From the NCBI RefSeq assembly GCF_001544555.2, contig NZ_FCOK02000030.1, forward strand, positions 1 to 64,000: 64,000 nucleotides of DNA, in the 5' to 3' direction. Below are positions 34,514 to 42,850 of the stretch, in pieces. The position numbers and the translations under genes were made by a program. Every line of letters begins with the position of its first letter. The first letter of the stretch is position 1. The notes beneath the pieces are model-generated. The model was not told where the DNA came from. It made no database searches and saw only the letters and a program-made list of their open reading frames with translations. The stretch comes from Caballeronia udeis (lineage in GTDB: Bacteria; Pseudomonadota; Gammaproteobacteria; Burkholderiales; Burkholderiaceae).

Positions 34514-35293
34514 ATGACGACTGCCACGTTCCGTTTTCATCGGGAGTTGAATGAGTTCCTGGCGCGGCCGCAGCGCGAACAGGCGTTTGCGTGCGTGTGT
34601 CCGGTGGCGTCGACGACCAAGCATACGATCGAAGCACTCGGCGTGCCGCACACGGAAGTGGGGCTAATTCTACGCAACGGCCTGCCCGACGGCTTCGATA
34701 CACCCGTCGAAGAATCTGATTTTATCGATGTTTATCCGCCTGGCGTCATGCCCCGCGCGCTTGAAACGGCCCATCCGCTGCGCGCCCCGTTGCGGCTGGA
34801 GACCCTGCGTTTTATCGCCGATGCGCATCTTGGCGGCCTGGCTCAACTGCTTCGGCTAGCCGGTTTCGATACCCGCTACGACAATCATTTCCCCGACGAT
34901 GAAATCGAGCAGCTTGCGCTCGCCGAACATCGCGTAGTGCTCACGCGCGACCGCGAATTACTGAAGCGCCGGTCGCTGGTCCACGGATGCTACGTGCGCA
35001 CGCTGCAACCTGATGCCCAATGGCGCGAAGTCGCCAAGCGGCTCGGGCTTGCGCAGCATGTCCGCCCATTCAGGCTGTGCCTGATGTGCAACGCGCCGCT
35101 GCGTCGCGCGAGCGCGGACGAGGTGAGTGACCGCGTGCCGGAAGGGGTGCTGGAACGGCACGCGCGCTTTGTCACGTGCGATGTGTGCAGGCGGGTCTTT
35201 TGGGAAGGGTCGCACTGGAAGCGGATGTGTGCGCGAATCGAAGATTTGATGGATGGCGCGCCGGGTAATTCACCGGTTCCGGCGTCCGGCTGA
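34514..35293 (+). CDS. Mut7-C domain protein with ubiquitin-like N-terminus
   Basis: A 259-residue protein. Residues 1-80 resemble the Mut7-C-associated ubiquitin/ThiS-like domain (TATFRFHRELNEFLA, IEALGVPHTEVGLILRNG). Residues ~90-240 form the Mut7-C RNase (PIN-like) domain with FIADAHLGGLAQLLRLAGFDT (acidic site), VVLTRDRELLKRR and a zinc-ribbon-like CLMCNAPL...CDVCRRVFW with four cysteines. The family is predicted to cleave RNA; targets are unknown. It is divergent from the dehydrogenase, with the hairpin repeats in the shared 210-bp spacer. Confidence 0.85.
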   Translation: MTTATFRFHRELNEFLARPQREQAFACVCPVASTTKHTIEALGVPHTEVGLILRNGLPDGFDTPVEESDFIDVYPPGVMPRALETAHPLRAPLRLETLRFIADAHLGGLAQLLRLAGFDTRYDNHFPDDEIEQLALAEHRVVLTRDRELLKRRSLVHGCYVRTLQPDAQWREVAKRLGLAQHVRPFRLCLMCNAPLRRASADEVSDRVPEGVLERHARFVTCDVCRRVFWEGSHWKRMCARIEDLMDGAPGNSPVPASG

Positions 35294-35397
35294 TGGCTCA
35301 GCAATGACTGAGTAACGGGGCTCGATACTAGCTCACGCCCGGAGGTGCGTACAATACGCGCCTCGGCCCTGTGCCTCTATAGCTTTTGGAGCTTCGC

Positions 35398-35682
35398 GTG
35401 AAAAAATTCGACCTGGAAAAAAACAAGGCGCTCAAGCTTACCAACGGCCTGAAGCAAAACAGCTCGTCGAGCTTCGGCCCGCAAACGGCGCAGCCGAAAC
35501 TCGACAAGCGCGAACAGCGCCGTCTGGACCAGGAAAAAGGCCTCGTGCCCTTCGCCTGCAAGCTGGACAGCGATCTCGTCAGACAATTGCAGGAACTTGC
35601 GGCCAAGCATGAAGGCGGAATGTCGGAAGCGCTGGCGGACTTGCTGGTGAAAGCCGGCCTGGAACGCAAGGCTGCGGTTTAA
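35398..35682 (+). CDS. Small conserved-looking hypothetical protein
   Basis: A 94-residue, lysine-rich soluble protein. GTG 35398 is the likely start because TTTTGGAG lies about 8 nt ahead and the product then begins with the basic, helical KKFDLEKNKALKL. The C-terminal half (LDSDLVRQLQELAAKH, MSEALADLLVKAGL) resembles the helices of ribbon-helix-helix or small adaptor proteins, but no DNA-binding strand is obvious. I do not recognise a family. Codon use matches its neighbours and a terminator follows, so it is probably a real gene. Confidence 0.6.
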   Translation: MKKFDLEKNKALKLTNGLKQNSSSSFGPQTAQPKLDKREQRRLDQEKGLVPFACKLDSDLVRQLQELAAKHEGGMSEALADLLVKAGLERKAAV

Positions 35683-35760
35683 GCCGGCCAGCGTTGCGGG
35701 TGAACGCGGTTAGCTCTGCACGCTTTCAGCACTAACAAAAGAATATTGTCTGCAGAATGG

Positions 35761-35795
35761 AAAGCCGTTCCGGCACGCTGCGGAGCGGCTTTTTA
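35761..35795 (+). terminator. Terminator after the small hypothetical gene
   Basis: AAAGCCGTTCCG pairs with CGGAGCGGCTTT (one wobble) around a 7-nt loop and is followed by Ts. It may also stop leftward transcription from the cupin gene. Confidence 0.82.
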
Positions 35796-35854
35796 TCGCG
35801 TGCCTTAAACGACGCTTGTTCGCTGGATGCGAAGCCCGCGCGAAACCGGCTTCC

Positions 35855-36166
35855 TCAAACACTCCCTTCCTTCTCGATCACCAGGATTCGCGCGATACCC
35901 AGCGGCTCGGCAACATGTTCATCGCCGGGTTGAGCGTGGAAGATATCGCCGGCGTCGAGCAATACTTCTTCCTCAACACCCTCCCGCCGCACGCGCATTC
36001 GCACCTGGCCTTGCATGACGGCGAAGACTTCTTCGCCATCGTTCACGTGCCATTTATACGGCGCGTCAGTCCAGTGCAGGCGGCATGAGACGCCGTTCAT
36101 CGTGGTGATATCGAGTGCGCCCCACGCGCGTTCCGCAGTAAATTCGCGGCTTTTGACAACTTTCAT
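35855..36166 (-). CDS. Small cupin-domain protein
   Basis: A 103-residue single-cupin protein. The core motif 1 region is WTDAPYKWHVNDGEEVFAVMQG (split at residues ~32-53), with His and Glu metal-ligand candidates, and motif 2 is DAGDIFHAQPGDEHVAEP. The metal site therefore looks intact. Substrate and reaction are unknown; small cupins include isomerases, epimerases and sensor domains. It lies 27 bp downstream of the MFS transporter remnant on the same strand, so it may once have been the second gene of a transporter operon. Confidence 0.8.
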   Translation of the reverse strand: MKVVKSREFTAERAWGALDITTMNGVSCRLHWTDAPYKWHVNDGEEVFAVMQGQVRMRVRREGVEEEVLLDAGDIFHAQPGDEHVAEPLGIARILVIEKEGSV

Positions 36167-36192
36167 TAGTAATCCGGCAAAAGATCAGGACA

Positions 36193-36450
36193 TCAGGACA
36201 GGACCCGCGCTTTGTCGACATCGACATGACGCGCAGAAGGAATGAAGGCCACGGCGATGATCGACAGCACGATACCCGCCATCACGTAGAACGTCGGTGC
36301 GAGCGGCAAACCGGTTGTCTTGATCAGCCACGTCACCGCGGACTGACCGAAGCCGCCGAACAGCATGACCGCGACGTTGTACGCAATCGATAACCGCGTC
36401 GAACGGATGTGCGCGGAGAATAACTCCTGCGGATAACACCAGAACAGCCG
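36193..36450 (-). pseudogene. C-terminal remnant of an MFS transporter
   Basis: Translating the minus strand to the TGA at 36193-36195 gives about 80 residues of the end of a metabolite:H+ symporter-type MFS protein: YPQELFSAHIRSTRLSIAY, NVAVMLFGGFGQSAVTWLI, then LAPTFYVMAGIVLSIIAVAF, two clear membrane segments. There is no start codon or earlier transmembrane sequence: upstream of about 36450 the frame reads into unrelated sequence. The first ten or so helices (about 340 residues) are missing, so it cannot be functional. The break suggests a deletion joining this end to the HiPIP-side flank. Confidence 0.8.
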
Positions 36451-36615
36451 GAACCTTTGGAGCGTGATCTCACCGTTGCCATGTCGTTTCCGCCCGCGAG
36501 GGCGTTTCGGTTGCGCCGGGTTCTGTCGCGTGCGCCGGAGGTGCGACGTTTTGACACGCCGGCTCAGATGCCTTGGCGAGTGTAAAGAGCGCTGAGATCG
36601 TTTTCAAGCGGCAAT

Positions 36616-36651
36616 GAAAAACGCGCCCGGCCTGTGTGGCGGGGCGCGTTT
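36616..36651 (-). terminator. Terminator of the HiPIP gene
   Basis: ACGCGCCC and GGGCGCGT pair with a 13-nt loop; on the minus strand a five-T run follows, about 40 bp after the HiPIP stop codon. Confidence 0.8.
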
Positions 36652-36691
36652 CGAGGATCACCGGCTACGTTGCCGGTCTGTTCCCGACTGC

Positions 36692-37006
36692 TCAGGCTTT
36701 CTTGTTATAAGCGTTGCACCAGCCCTTCGATGCGACCTGCTTGCCGGCGAACATCGGGCAGCCTGCGTACGCGTCCGTGGCTTTGCCTTGATAGAACGAG
36801 CAATTGCCGCAATCCTCGCCGGCGACATAGCGCGGGAATTTGGCTTTATCGACGGTTGTGGCGTCGAGCTTGTAGCCGAGGCTTTGTGCCATTGGATCCG
36901 ACTCCGCCAGTTTGACGGGATCGGCGGCGAATGCGGTGCGCGATACCGCCAGCGCCGATGCCACGCCAATGCTGGAAATGAGGAATGTGCGTCGTGAGGA
37001 CTTCAT
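36692..37006 (-). CDS. High-potential iron-sulfur protein (HiPIP)
   Basis: A 104-residue periplasmic electron carrier. The leader has a twin-arginine motif (SSRRTFLISS) and ends SRTAFAADP, as expected for a folded Fe-S protein exported by Tat. The 4Fe-4S ligands are EDCGNCSFYQG (two Cys), AGCPMF and KGWCNAY, giving the normal C-x2-C-xn-C-xn-C set. HiPIPs pass electrons from the bc1 complex or other donors to oxidases. ATG 37006 is chosen; the upstream extension to 37084 lacks signal character. A promoter region and short tandem repeats lie upstream. Confidence 0.92.
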   Translation of the reverse strand: MKSSRRTFLISSIGVASALAVSRTAFAADPVKLAESDPMAQSLGYKLDATTVDKAKFPRYVAGEDCGNCSFYQGKATDAYAGCPMFAGKQVASKGWCNAYNKKA

Positions 37007-37150
37007 GAGAATGTACTCCGTTGTATTGGGGGTGTGCGCCGTTCTTATCGACGACGATCTCCAAAGCATATCAACGCGAAGCACGACAATCTAAGCCAAA
37101 TCTTATAGATAACCGATGACGAAAGGTCGCAGCGGGTTTCCCCTGCCTTA

Positions 37151-37190
37151 CGTTACGTTACGTCACCTCGCCTCACCTCGCGTCACCTCA
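37151..37190. repeat. Short tandem repeat tract
   Basis: CGTTA occurs twice, followed by three near-identical decamers, CGTCACCTCG, CCTCACCTCG and CGTCACCTCA. The tract lies between the LhgO-like gene stop and the HiPIP promoter and looks like slippage-generated sequence. No function is evident. Confidence 0.7.
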
Positions 37191-37195
37191 CGCCC

Positions 37196-38296
37196 TCAAC
37201 CCAGCATTTTCGCGACCTTCTCGGCAATCGCCAGCGAAGCCGTCAATCCCGGCGATTCAATCCCGAACAAATTCACCAGCCCCGCCCTGCCGTGCGCGGC
37301 GCGTCCCTGAATGACGAAGTCCGCCGCCGGCTGCCCCGGCCCGGAAAGTTTCGGCCGAATGCCTGCGTAAGCGGGTTGAAGCGCGTCGTCGGGAAGATTC
37401 GGCCAATACGCGCGAATGGCGGCATAAAAGCTGGCGGCGCGCTGCGGATCGACGGTGTAATCGATCTTCTGGATCCACTCCACGTCCGGACCGAACTTGG
37501 CCTGCCCGCCCATATCGAGGGTGAGATGCACACCGAGCCCGGCTTCGTTCGGCATCGGGTAGATCAGGCGGTCGAATGGCGTACGCCCGCTCACGGTGAA
37601 GTAATTGCCCTTCGCGAAATACAACGGCGGCACATGACGCGCGTCCAGCCCGCGGATAGTGCGCGCGATCTGGTTCGCCCACAGCCCCGCGCTGTTGATC
37701 ACGCAGTCGGCCTGGAAGCGCATGGGCGCCTCGCCCCCGGTTTCCACAATAAACGAGCCGTCGCGCGCATCAATATCCGTCACCGGCGTGTGAAACGCCA
37801 CGCTCGCGCCGTCGCGTTCCGCATCGCCCTGCAATGCGAGCATGAATTGATGGCTATCGATAATGCCGGTCTGAGGAGACAACACCGCTTCCACGCACTG
37901 GAGTTGCGGCTCCATCTCCATGGCTTCGGCGCCGCTCACGCGCACCAGGTCGGTAACGCCGTTTTCGACCGCTTTTTGCTGAATGGCCGCGAGTTGCGGC
38001 AATTGATTACGCGCCGTGGCGACGAGTAATTTGCCGCAGCGGTTGTACGGGACGCCGCGGGCGTCGCAATACTCGTAGAGCATCGCCCGGCCGCGCACGC
38101 AGAGGTCGGCCTTCAGCGAGCCGCGCGCGTAATAGAGGCCCGCGTGGATCACCTCGCTATTGCGCGAACTCGTGCCGGTCCCGACCGCTTCGCCCGCCTC
38201 GAGCACGATCACCTCGCGGCCACGCGCGGCCATCGCCCGCGCGACGGCGAGTCCAACCACACCAGCGCCAATCACCACACATTCGATTCTGTCCAT
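37196..38296 (-). CDS. LhgO-like FAD-dependent oxidoreductase
   Basis: A 366-residue DAO-fold flavoenzyme. It opens with VVIGAGVVGLAVARAMAARG, then GTSSRNSEVIHAGLYYARGS, the signature of L-2-hydroxyglutarate oxidase and related glycerol-3-phosphate-dehydrogenase-like proteins. Later landmarks are GIIDSHQFMLALQGDAE, VINSAGLWANQIAR and the C-terminal LVNLFGIESPGLTASLAI. Oxidation of a 2-hydroxy acid, with electrons going to the quinone pool, is the best guess. It stands alone; the AAA ATPase gene upstream on the same strand is 210 bp away. Confidence 0.85.
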   Translation of the reverse strand: MDRIECVVIGAGVVGLAVARAMAARGREVIVLEAGEAVGTGTSSRNSEVIHAGLYYARGSLKADLCVRGRAMLYEYCDARGVPYNRCGKLLVATARNQLPQLAAIQQKAVENGVTDLVRVSGAEAMEMEPQLQCVEAVLSPQTGIIDSHQFMLALQGDAERDGASVAFHTPVTDIDARDGSFIVETGGEAPMRFQADCVINSAGLWANQIARTIRGLDARHVPPLYFAKGNYFTVSGRTPFDRLIYPMPNEAGLGVHLTLDMGGQAKFGPDVEWIQKIDYTVDPQRAASFYAAIRAYWPNLPDDALQPAYAGIRPKLSGPGQPAADFVIQGRAAHGRAGLVNLFGIESPGLTASLAIAEKVAKMLG

Positions 38297-38506
38297 CTCA
38301 CTATTCTAGGCCAGCCTGCATGACCGTCCCGCGCGCTTTATTGTGCTTTATTGCGCTTTTTGTGCGGTTGGTCATACCGACGCCTGCAAGGCATCATTTT
38401 CCGAAATAATCCGGGCCAAATCGAGAAATATGGCCTTTTTGCCCGAAAAAAGTCAGTTTCAGGCCATATTTCGACAGGTTTTTGCAGATTTCTCCAAAGC
38501 ACCCGC

Positions 38507-39484
38507 TCAGAACCCGATCGGTTTCTTCCGGCTGTCATTGCCAAATTCGATGTCCCGAGCCTGCACTTCGTGTCGGTTATCAATACGCGCATTGCCAAAA
38601 GCATTGAGCATTGCGCGCCGCATGGCTCGCGGGGAAGCCTTGGTCAACGCGTCGAGCGGCGCGTCGCCCAAGGTTTCCGGGAAGCGTGCGCCCCACGCAT
38701 GCGCGCTGCGGATATCGTTATAAATCGACTGCGCGATACGGCGCGCGCCATCGCGATCCGGCGGCGCGATCTCGTACACGTTCATCCGGTTCAGCAACGG
38801 CTCGGGAATCGTGTTTGCCTGATTCGCCGTCGCAACCCAGACCACATTGCCCGCGTTGATCGGTATTTCAGCGAACTCATCGATGAAATTTTGCGCCGTA
38901 TCGTGTTCCAGCAACGCGTAAAGCGCGCCGAGCGGGTCGTATTGGGCGTCGCCGGTGGCTTTGTCGATTTCGTCGACCGTCATCACCGGATTGGCATAAC
39001 TGCCGTTTACGAGCGCATCGAACACTTTCCCCGGCTTCGCGTTGCGCCATTGCGACGACGCGCCCGACAGGATCCAGCCCGCCGTCAGCGAACTCATGGC
39101 GAGGTAATGGCTGGACGTGCCGAGCAAGCGCGCAAGCTGTTTCGCGAAATGAGTCTTGCCGATGCCCGGATCGCCCAGCAGCAGCATCGGCATCAATTCG
39201 AGCCGGTCCTCGGTTTCAAGGCACAGCGCGATCTGCTTGCGGATGTCGTTGAGCGGTTCCTGGAAATTGGGCAAATCCGCCACCAGATCGTCTATGGAAG
39301 GCATGCGGTTCGGCTTGACGCAAAAGCGCAGATTGCCCGCTTTGAGCATCTTTTCGTACGTCGCGCGCAGCGCTTCGCTGCCCCCTTCGCTCAGCTCGTT
39401 CAATGCGGTTTCGACGTCGTCCAGGTCGTAGACCTTGCTGAACGACGCCACGGCGAGTTCTTGTTTGACTACAGCGGTGCTCAT
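38507..39484 (-). CDS. AAA-family ATPase
   Basis: A 325-residue P-loop ATPase. Walker A is GDPGIGKTHFAKQLARLLG (about residues 108-126), Walker B is PVMTVDEIDKA (near 165), and sensor 1 falls in VVWVATANQ (near 213), with an Arg-finger candidate in PEPLLNRMNVYEI. The N-terminal ~90 residues are not part of the ATPase core. It looks like a Lon-type or MoxR-like ATPase without a protease domain. No partner (von Willebrand or protease gene) is adjacent, so its client is unknown. An 8-N5-8 inverted repeat sits 22 bp before the ATG. Confidence 0.82.
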   Translation of the reverse strand: MSTAVVKQELAVASFSKVYDLDDVETALNELSEGGSEALRATYEKMLKAGNLRFCVKPNRMPSIDDLVADLPNFQEPLNDIRKQIALCLETEDRLELMPMLLLGDPGIGKTHFAKQLARLLGTSSHYLAMSSLTAGWILSGASSQWRNAKPGKVFDALVNGSYANPVMTVDEIDKATGDAQYDPLGALYALLEHDTAQNFIDEFAEIPINAGNVVWVATANQANTIPEPLLNRMNVYEIAPPDRDGARRIAQSIYNDIRSAHAWGARFPETLGDAPLDALTKASPRAMRRAMLNAFGNARIDNRHEVQARDIEFGNDSRKKPIGF

Positions 39485-39505
39485 GGCTTTCCCCGGTTGT
39501 CTTGA

Positions 39506-39526
39506 TCGATAAATTCAGTTTATCGA
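39506..39526. promoter_or_regulatory. Inverted repeat in front of the AAA ATPase gene
   Basis: TCGATAAA-TTCAG-TTTATCGA is a perfect 8-bp inverted repeat 22 bp upstream of the ATPase start codon. It could be an operator or an mRNA leader hairpin. TATCGAT-type words also form the repeats near 60.6 and 61.1 kb. Confidence 0.45.
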
Positions 39527-39870
39527 CCACAAAATTGCGCGCAAGCGAGCAGTCCCGGGCGTCTGCTGCTAATCGCATAAAAATGCGATGGCTTCGGCAG
39601 GCGGGCCGAAGCGCTTGTATTATCGACAAGTTGCGCTGCGGAAAAAGCGGCTGCGAGCGGGTTCGAAAAGTGCGTTGAACCGGCATGAGCGGATTTGGCG
39701 GAACACAAAAGATTGCTGCCGTTTTTGCATTCGCACGGTAGCTTTTGGAAACACTTCGCGCCGAACGCCTGCACCGGATCAGTGTCAGTTCCAGTGTCAC
39801 CAAGCAAGCTACCCGGATCGAACGGGCCATGCATGGCCCAGACGCAACAGGGATCAGGAGAAAAGCACAC
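39527..39870. other. Divergent intergenic region
   Basis: No gene is seen between the AAA ATPase leader and the secreted protein. The secreted-protein frame is open back to 39745 but the extra residues are unlike a signal peptide and precede a good ribosome binding site. Confidence 0.4.
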
Positions 39871-40374
39871 ATGTTGAAACACCACACGGCGGCGTTGCTG
39901 TTCTGCGCCGCGATCGCCGCTCCTTTCAGCGCCCTTGCGCAAGGAACTCCGCCTCAGCCAGTCAAATGGGAACTGCAGGTTTTGCAGGACGGTCAGCAAG
40001 TCGACAGCTTCACCGGCACGACCAGCGTTGGACAGGCCCGCACCGATACCCATCACCACGTGGTAAAAAACAACGTAGGCTGCGCCGACAAACCCGCCGG
40101 CGACATCGACCTGCAGCGCACCCTGACCATTTCCCCCATCCACGCCAATAGCGACGACATCACGTTGCAGATCGACGCGCAGGAAACCTTGCAGAGCAAC
40201 ACCGCGCCCGTGACCGCGGAGGGTTGCAAGCTGCCGCCCCAGCCGCGTCAGGTCAGCGCCACGCACCCCGGGCTGGTTCTGAAGCCGGGCGAATGGTCAA
40301 CGTGGCAGATCGTCGATAAAAACCCGTCGCTCACCTACAAGGTTCGTGCGACGCTGGCAACGGCTGCGCAGTAA
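39871..40374 (+). CDS. Secreted hypothetical protein
   Basis: A 167-residue periplasmic protein. The signal peptide is clear: a short basic start, then AALLFCAAIAAPFSALAQG with cleavage after ALA. The mature part is beta-rich in character (VKWELQVLQDGQQVDSFTG, RTLTISPIHANSDDITLQI) and has a cysteine pair at NNVGCADK and AEGCKLPP. I do not recognise the family. ATG 39871 follows CAGGAG by ten bases. The gene is 90 bp ahead of the EEP nuclease gene in the same direction and may share a transcript. Confidence 0.7.
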   Translation: MLKHHTAALLFCAAIAAPFSALAQGTPPQPVKWELQVLQDGQQVDSFTGTTSVGQARTDTHHHVVKNNVGCADKPAGDIDLQRTLTISPIHANSDDITLQIDAQETLQSNTAPVTAEGCKLPPQPRQVSATHPGLVLKPGEWSTWQIVDKNPSLTYKVRATLATAAQ

Positions 40375-40464
40375 CGCGCCGCGCGTCGATCACACTCGAC
40401 GCCGCCGCGTCCCACACCGCGCCGCTCAACTTCGCGGTCAACTCGCGGGCAACTTATTCATCGC

Positions 40465-41271
40465 ATGCGAAATCCAGAACATTTCACCTCCGGCATTCCC
40501 TCGGCTCACGACACCCCCGACTTCGTGGCCGTGAGCTGGAACCTGCACAAGGGGCGCTCACCGCTTGGACTCCAGGCGTGGAGTGCGATGCAGCGCTGGG
40601 TTCAGTCGACCAAGGCGGACGCTTATTTCCTGCAGGAAGCCATGGCGCGCCGGATGCCGCAGCCGGTGCTGGCCGCGAGCTTCGGCAATCCGCTCGAGGG
40701 CCCGGTCGATGACATCTGGCATTGCCAGGCGACAGAAATCGCGACCTCGCTCGATTTGCAGATCGCACTCGGGCAAAACGTGTTCAAACCATCATGGCGG
40801 CATGGCAACGCGATTCTTTCGCCCCATCCGCTCGACCTGGGCGGACGGTGGGACATCTCGGCGCATCGGTTTGAGCGGCGTGGCTTGCTGGTCGCACGCG
40901 CCACGTTTGCCGGGCGCTCGGTCACGTTGCTGTGCGCGCATCTCGCGTTGACACGGGCGGCGCGGCTACGGCAGATGAACTGGATCGCGCTGTGGATTTC
41001 GAAGGAGGCGCCTGAAGGGCCGCTCGTTTTGGCTGGCGACTTCAACGACTGGCGCAATGATTCGGTGGGCGTCTTCGGCGAACTTGGCATGACCGAAGTG
41101 GCGACCATGCTTGGCGAGTCCGGTCGCACCTATCCGGCGTTTTCACCCGCGCTCGCGCTCGACAAGATGTTCGTGCGCGGGATGAAACCGGTTGAATGGA
41201 TCACGCCGACACAGGACACCGCATGGCTGTCCGATCACCTGCCGTATATGGCGAAGTTGCGGGTGGAGTAA
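40465..41271 (+). CDS. Endonuclease/exonuclease/phosphatase (EEP) family protein
   Basis: A 268-residue metal-dependent phosphoesterase. The EEP landmarks are all present: VSWNLHKGRSPLGL (Asn), YFLQEAMAR (Glu metal ligand), TLLCAHLALTRAARLRQM (His), LVLAGDFNDWR (Asp, Asn) and TAWLSDHLPYMAKL (Asp, His). There is no signal peptide, so it is cytoplasmic. Substrates in this fold range from nucleic acids to phospholipids and cannot be decided here. The final motif makes the enzyme look active. Confidence 0.87.
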   Translation: MRNPEHFTSGIPSAHDTPDFVAVSWNLHKGRSPLGLQAWSAMQRWVQSTKADAYFLQEAMARRMPQPVLAASFGNPLEGPVDDIWHCQATEIATSLDLQIALGQNVFKPSWRHGNAILSPHPLDLGGRWDISAHRFERRGLLVARATFAGRSVTLLCAHLALTRAARLRQMNWIALWISKEAPEGPLVLAGDFNDWRNDSVGVFGELGMTEVATMLGESGRTYPAFSPALALDKMFVRGMKPVEWITPTQDTAWLSDHLPYMAKLRVE

Positions 41272-41292
41272 ACGCGGTTTTGACTTCGCGTT

Positions 41293-41706
41293 TTACTTCG
41301 AACCGCCCGCAAATGACGCCGCGATCACGGTTTCTATCGCGGTGAAAGAGACGGGTTTGACCAAGTGATGGTCGAAGCCGGCGTCCCGTGCCTTTTGCTT
41401 GTCGCTTTCCGCGCCGTAACCCGTCAACGCAATCAGCAACGCCGTTTTGGTAACCGCGCGCGTGCGCATCTCCCGCGCAACCTCGAAGCCGTCCATGCCC
41501 GGCAAGCCGATATCCAGGATCACGACCTCAGGCGCGAAGTCATCGACCATGGCGAGAGCGCTCGGCCCGTCATGCATCACACGAACTTCGTGACCCAGCG
41601 TTTCGAGCAGCATCGACATGGCTTCGGCTGCATCGACGCTGTCGTCGACAAGCAAGACCCGGCGCGGTTGGGTGGATTCGCCCGGCACGCCGTCGATCGT
41701 CGTCAT
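41293..41706 (-). CDS. Single-domain response regulator (CheY-like)
   Basis: A 137-residue receiver protein. RVLLVDDSVDAAEAMSMLLE supplies the acidic pocket, EVVILDIGLPGMDGFEVAREM the phospho-Asp, LLIALTGYGA the Thr and HHLVKPVS the Lys. It has no output domain. A 14-residue upstream extension is possible (to 41748), but ATG 41706 begins the natural start. The receiver resembles the one at 32253-32618. No kinase is adjacent. Confidence 0.85.
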   Translation of the reverse strand: MTTIDGVPGESTQPRRVLLVDDSVDAAEAMSMLLETLGHEVRVMHDGPSALAMVDDFAPEVVILDIGLPGMDGFEVAREMRTRAVTKTALLIALTGYGAESDKQKARDAGFDHHLVKPVSFTAIETVIAASFAGGSK

Positions 41707-41776
41707 GATGCTTTCCTGGATTTTTGAGAATGCTGAAAGTGCTCGCACGCCTGGGGAATCAGGCGCGCGGAGAATT

Positions 41777-42850
41777 TCAGGATGATACCGGGAAAGTGGA
41801 TCCGTTCAGTCCGGCGGCAAATCGAGAGAGATCCCGAGGCATCCAGCCGAAGCGCGCTTGCATCGTTTCGCCGGGCATCAACACCCCGCCGCCTATGTCC
41901 TCTCGCGGCGCATCAAGGTTCAGGAAATCCACCGTATTCGTTACAGGCTCCAAGCACAGCAGGTCCGGGTGCGCGGCTGGCGCGTATAGGACCATGTGAT
42001 CGAAAGGCGCATCGGCGTGCAGGGTGACGCTGCGGCGTTCATCAGGCCAGTCGATGGTCGCCGACCTCGACCAGCCCGCGAAGTTGTTGTCCAGATGGTA
42101 AGCATCGGCCGGCAAGCCTGCCGGCGACGCCAGCGCATCGATGCACGGATGCGCGTCAAGCAAGGTCGGCAGAAGATCCTGCGTGGCGTGCCACATGGCG
42201 CGGACGTTGGTGTGAATGCGTGTAGCCGGCGTTCGGGGGTAATAAGGATGATGACCCATGCCGAACGGCATAGGCTGATCGGCGAGATTGCGTATCGACA
42301 TCGTGACGAACAAGCCTGAATCATCGAGCTCGAAACGCTGTGTCGCTTCATATCGATACGGCCAATGGTGCGCCGGTTCGCTGCCGGGTTCATGGTTCAG
42401 ATGCAATTCCACCATGGTCGGCGACACCGGACCCACGCGCCACGGGCGCCGCCACGCGTGCCCATGCAACGCGTGATCGAACGCGTTGCCATCGGCGGAT
42501 AGATCGACCTCGCGGCCGTCGAAAACGAAACGTGCGTCGCGCAGCCGGTTGCAGTACGGCAGCAACGGAAAGCTCGCCATGCCCAGCGGATTGCACGCGG
42601 CAAGCGCCTCGGCCGATGCAGGGCGCAGCCAATGCAGCGCGCCGCGACCGCTCCCGCCGCCGTCATCCGGCAGATCGTAGAACGCCGCGATCGCGCCACC
42701 GACGTGCGGCGCCAGCAACACTCGCCGATCCTCGAAGCGGAGTTCGATCAGCGCAGCGTCATTCAACGCAATGCGGACCGCGTCGTCAGAAGCCGGCGCA
42801 GGCTGAGCGGCGGCGCTTTGATCCACGCCTTCTTGTCGATCGGCGTTCAA
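41777..42850 (-). CDS. Aldose 1-epimerase (mutarotase) family protein
   Basis: A 357-residue galactose mutarotase-like protein. The core shows GMASFPLLPYCNRLRDARFV, HALHGHAWRRPW with the first catalytic His pair, PFGMGHHPYYPR with the second His, and CLEPVTNTVDFLN with the catalytic Glu. It probably interconverts sugar anomers taken up by the neighbouring ABC importer. The start is a TTG (42848-42850) overlapping the stop of the truncated PhyH gene (TTGA), which suggests translational coupling. No better start is seen before the conserved core. Confidence 0.82.
   Translation of the reverse strand: MNADRQEGVDQSAAAQPAPASDDAVRIALNDAALIELRFEDRRVLLAPHVGGAIAAFYDLPDDGGGSGRGALHWLRPASAEALAACNPLGMASFPLLPYCNRLRDARFVFDGREVDLSADGNAFDHALHGHAWRRPWRVGPVSPTMVELHLNHEPGSEPAHHWPYRYEATQRFELDDSGLFVTMSIRNLADQPMPFGMGHHPYYPRTPATRIHTNVRAMWHATQDLLPTLLDAHPCIDALASPAGLPADAYHLDNNFAGWSRSATIDWPDERRSVTLHADAPFDHMVLYAPAAHPDLLCLEPVTNTVDFLNLDAPREDIGGGVLMPGETMQARFGWMPRDLSRFAAGLNGSTFPVSS

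Noticed and set aside
34304..34651. N-terminal extension of the dehydrogenase through the hairpin repeats
   Set aside because: The Rossmann motif starts right after ATG 34303 and AAGGAG precedes it; the extension is a by-product of the repeats having no in-frame stop.
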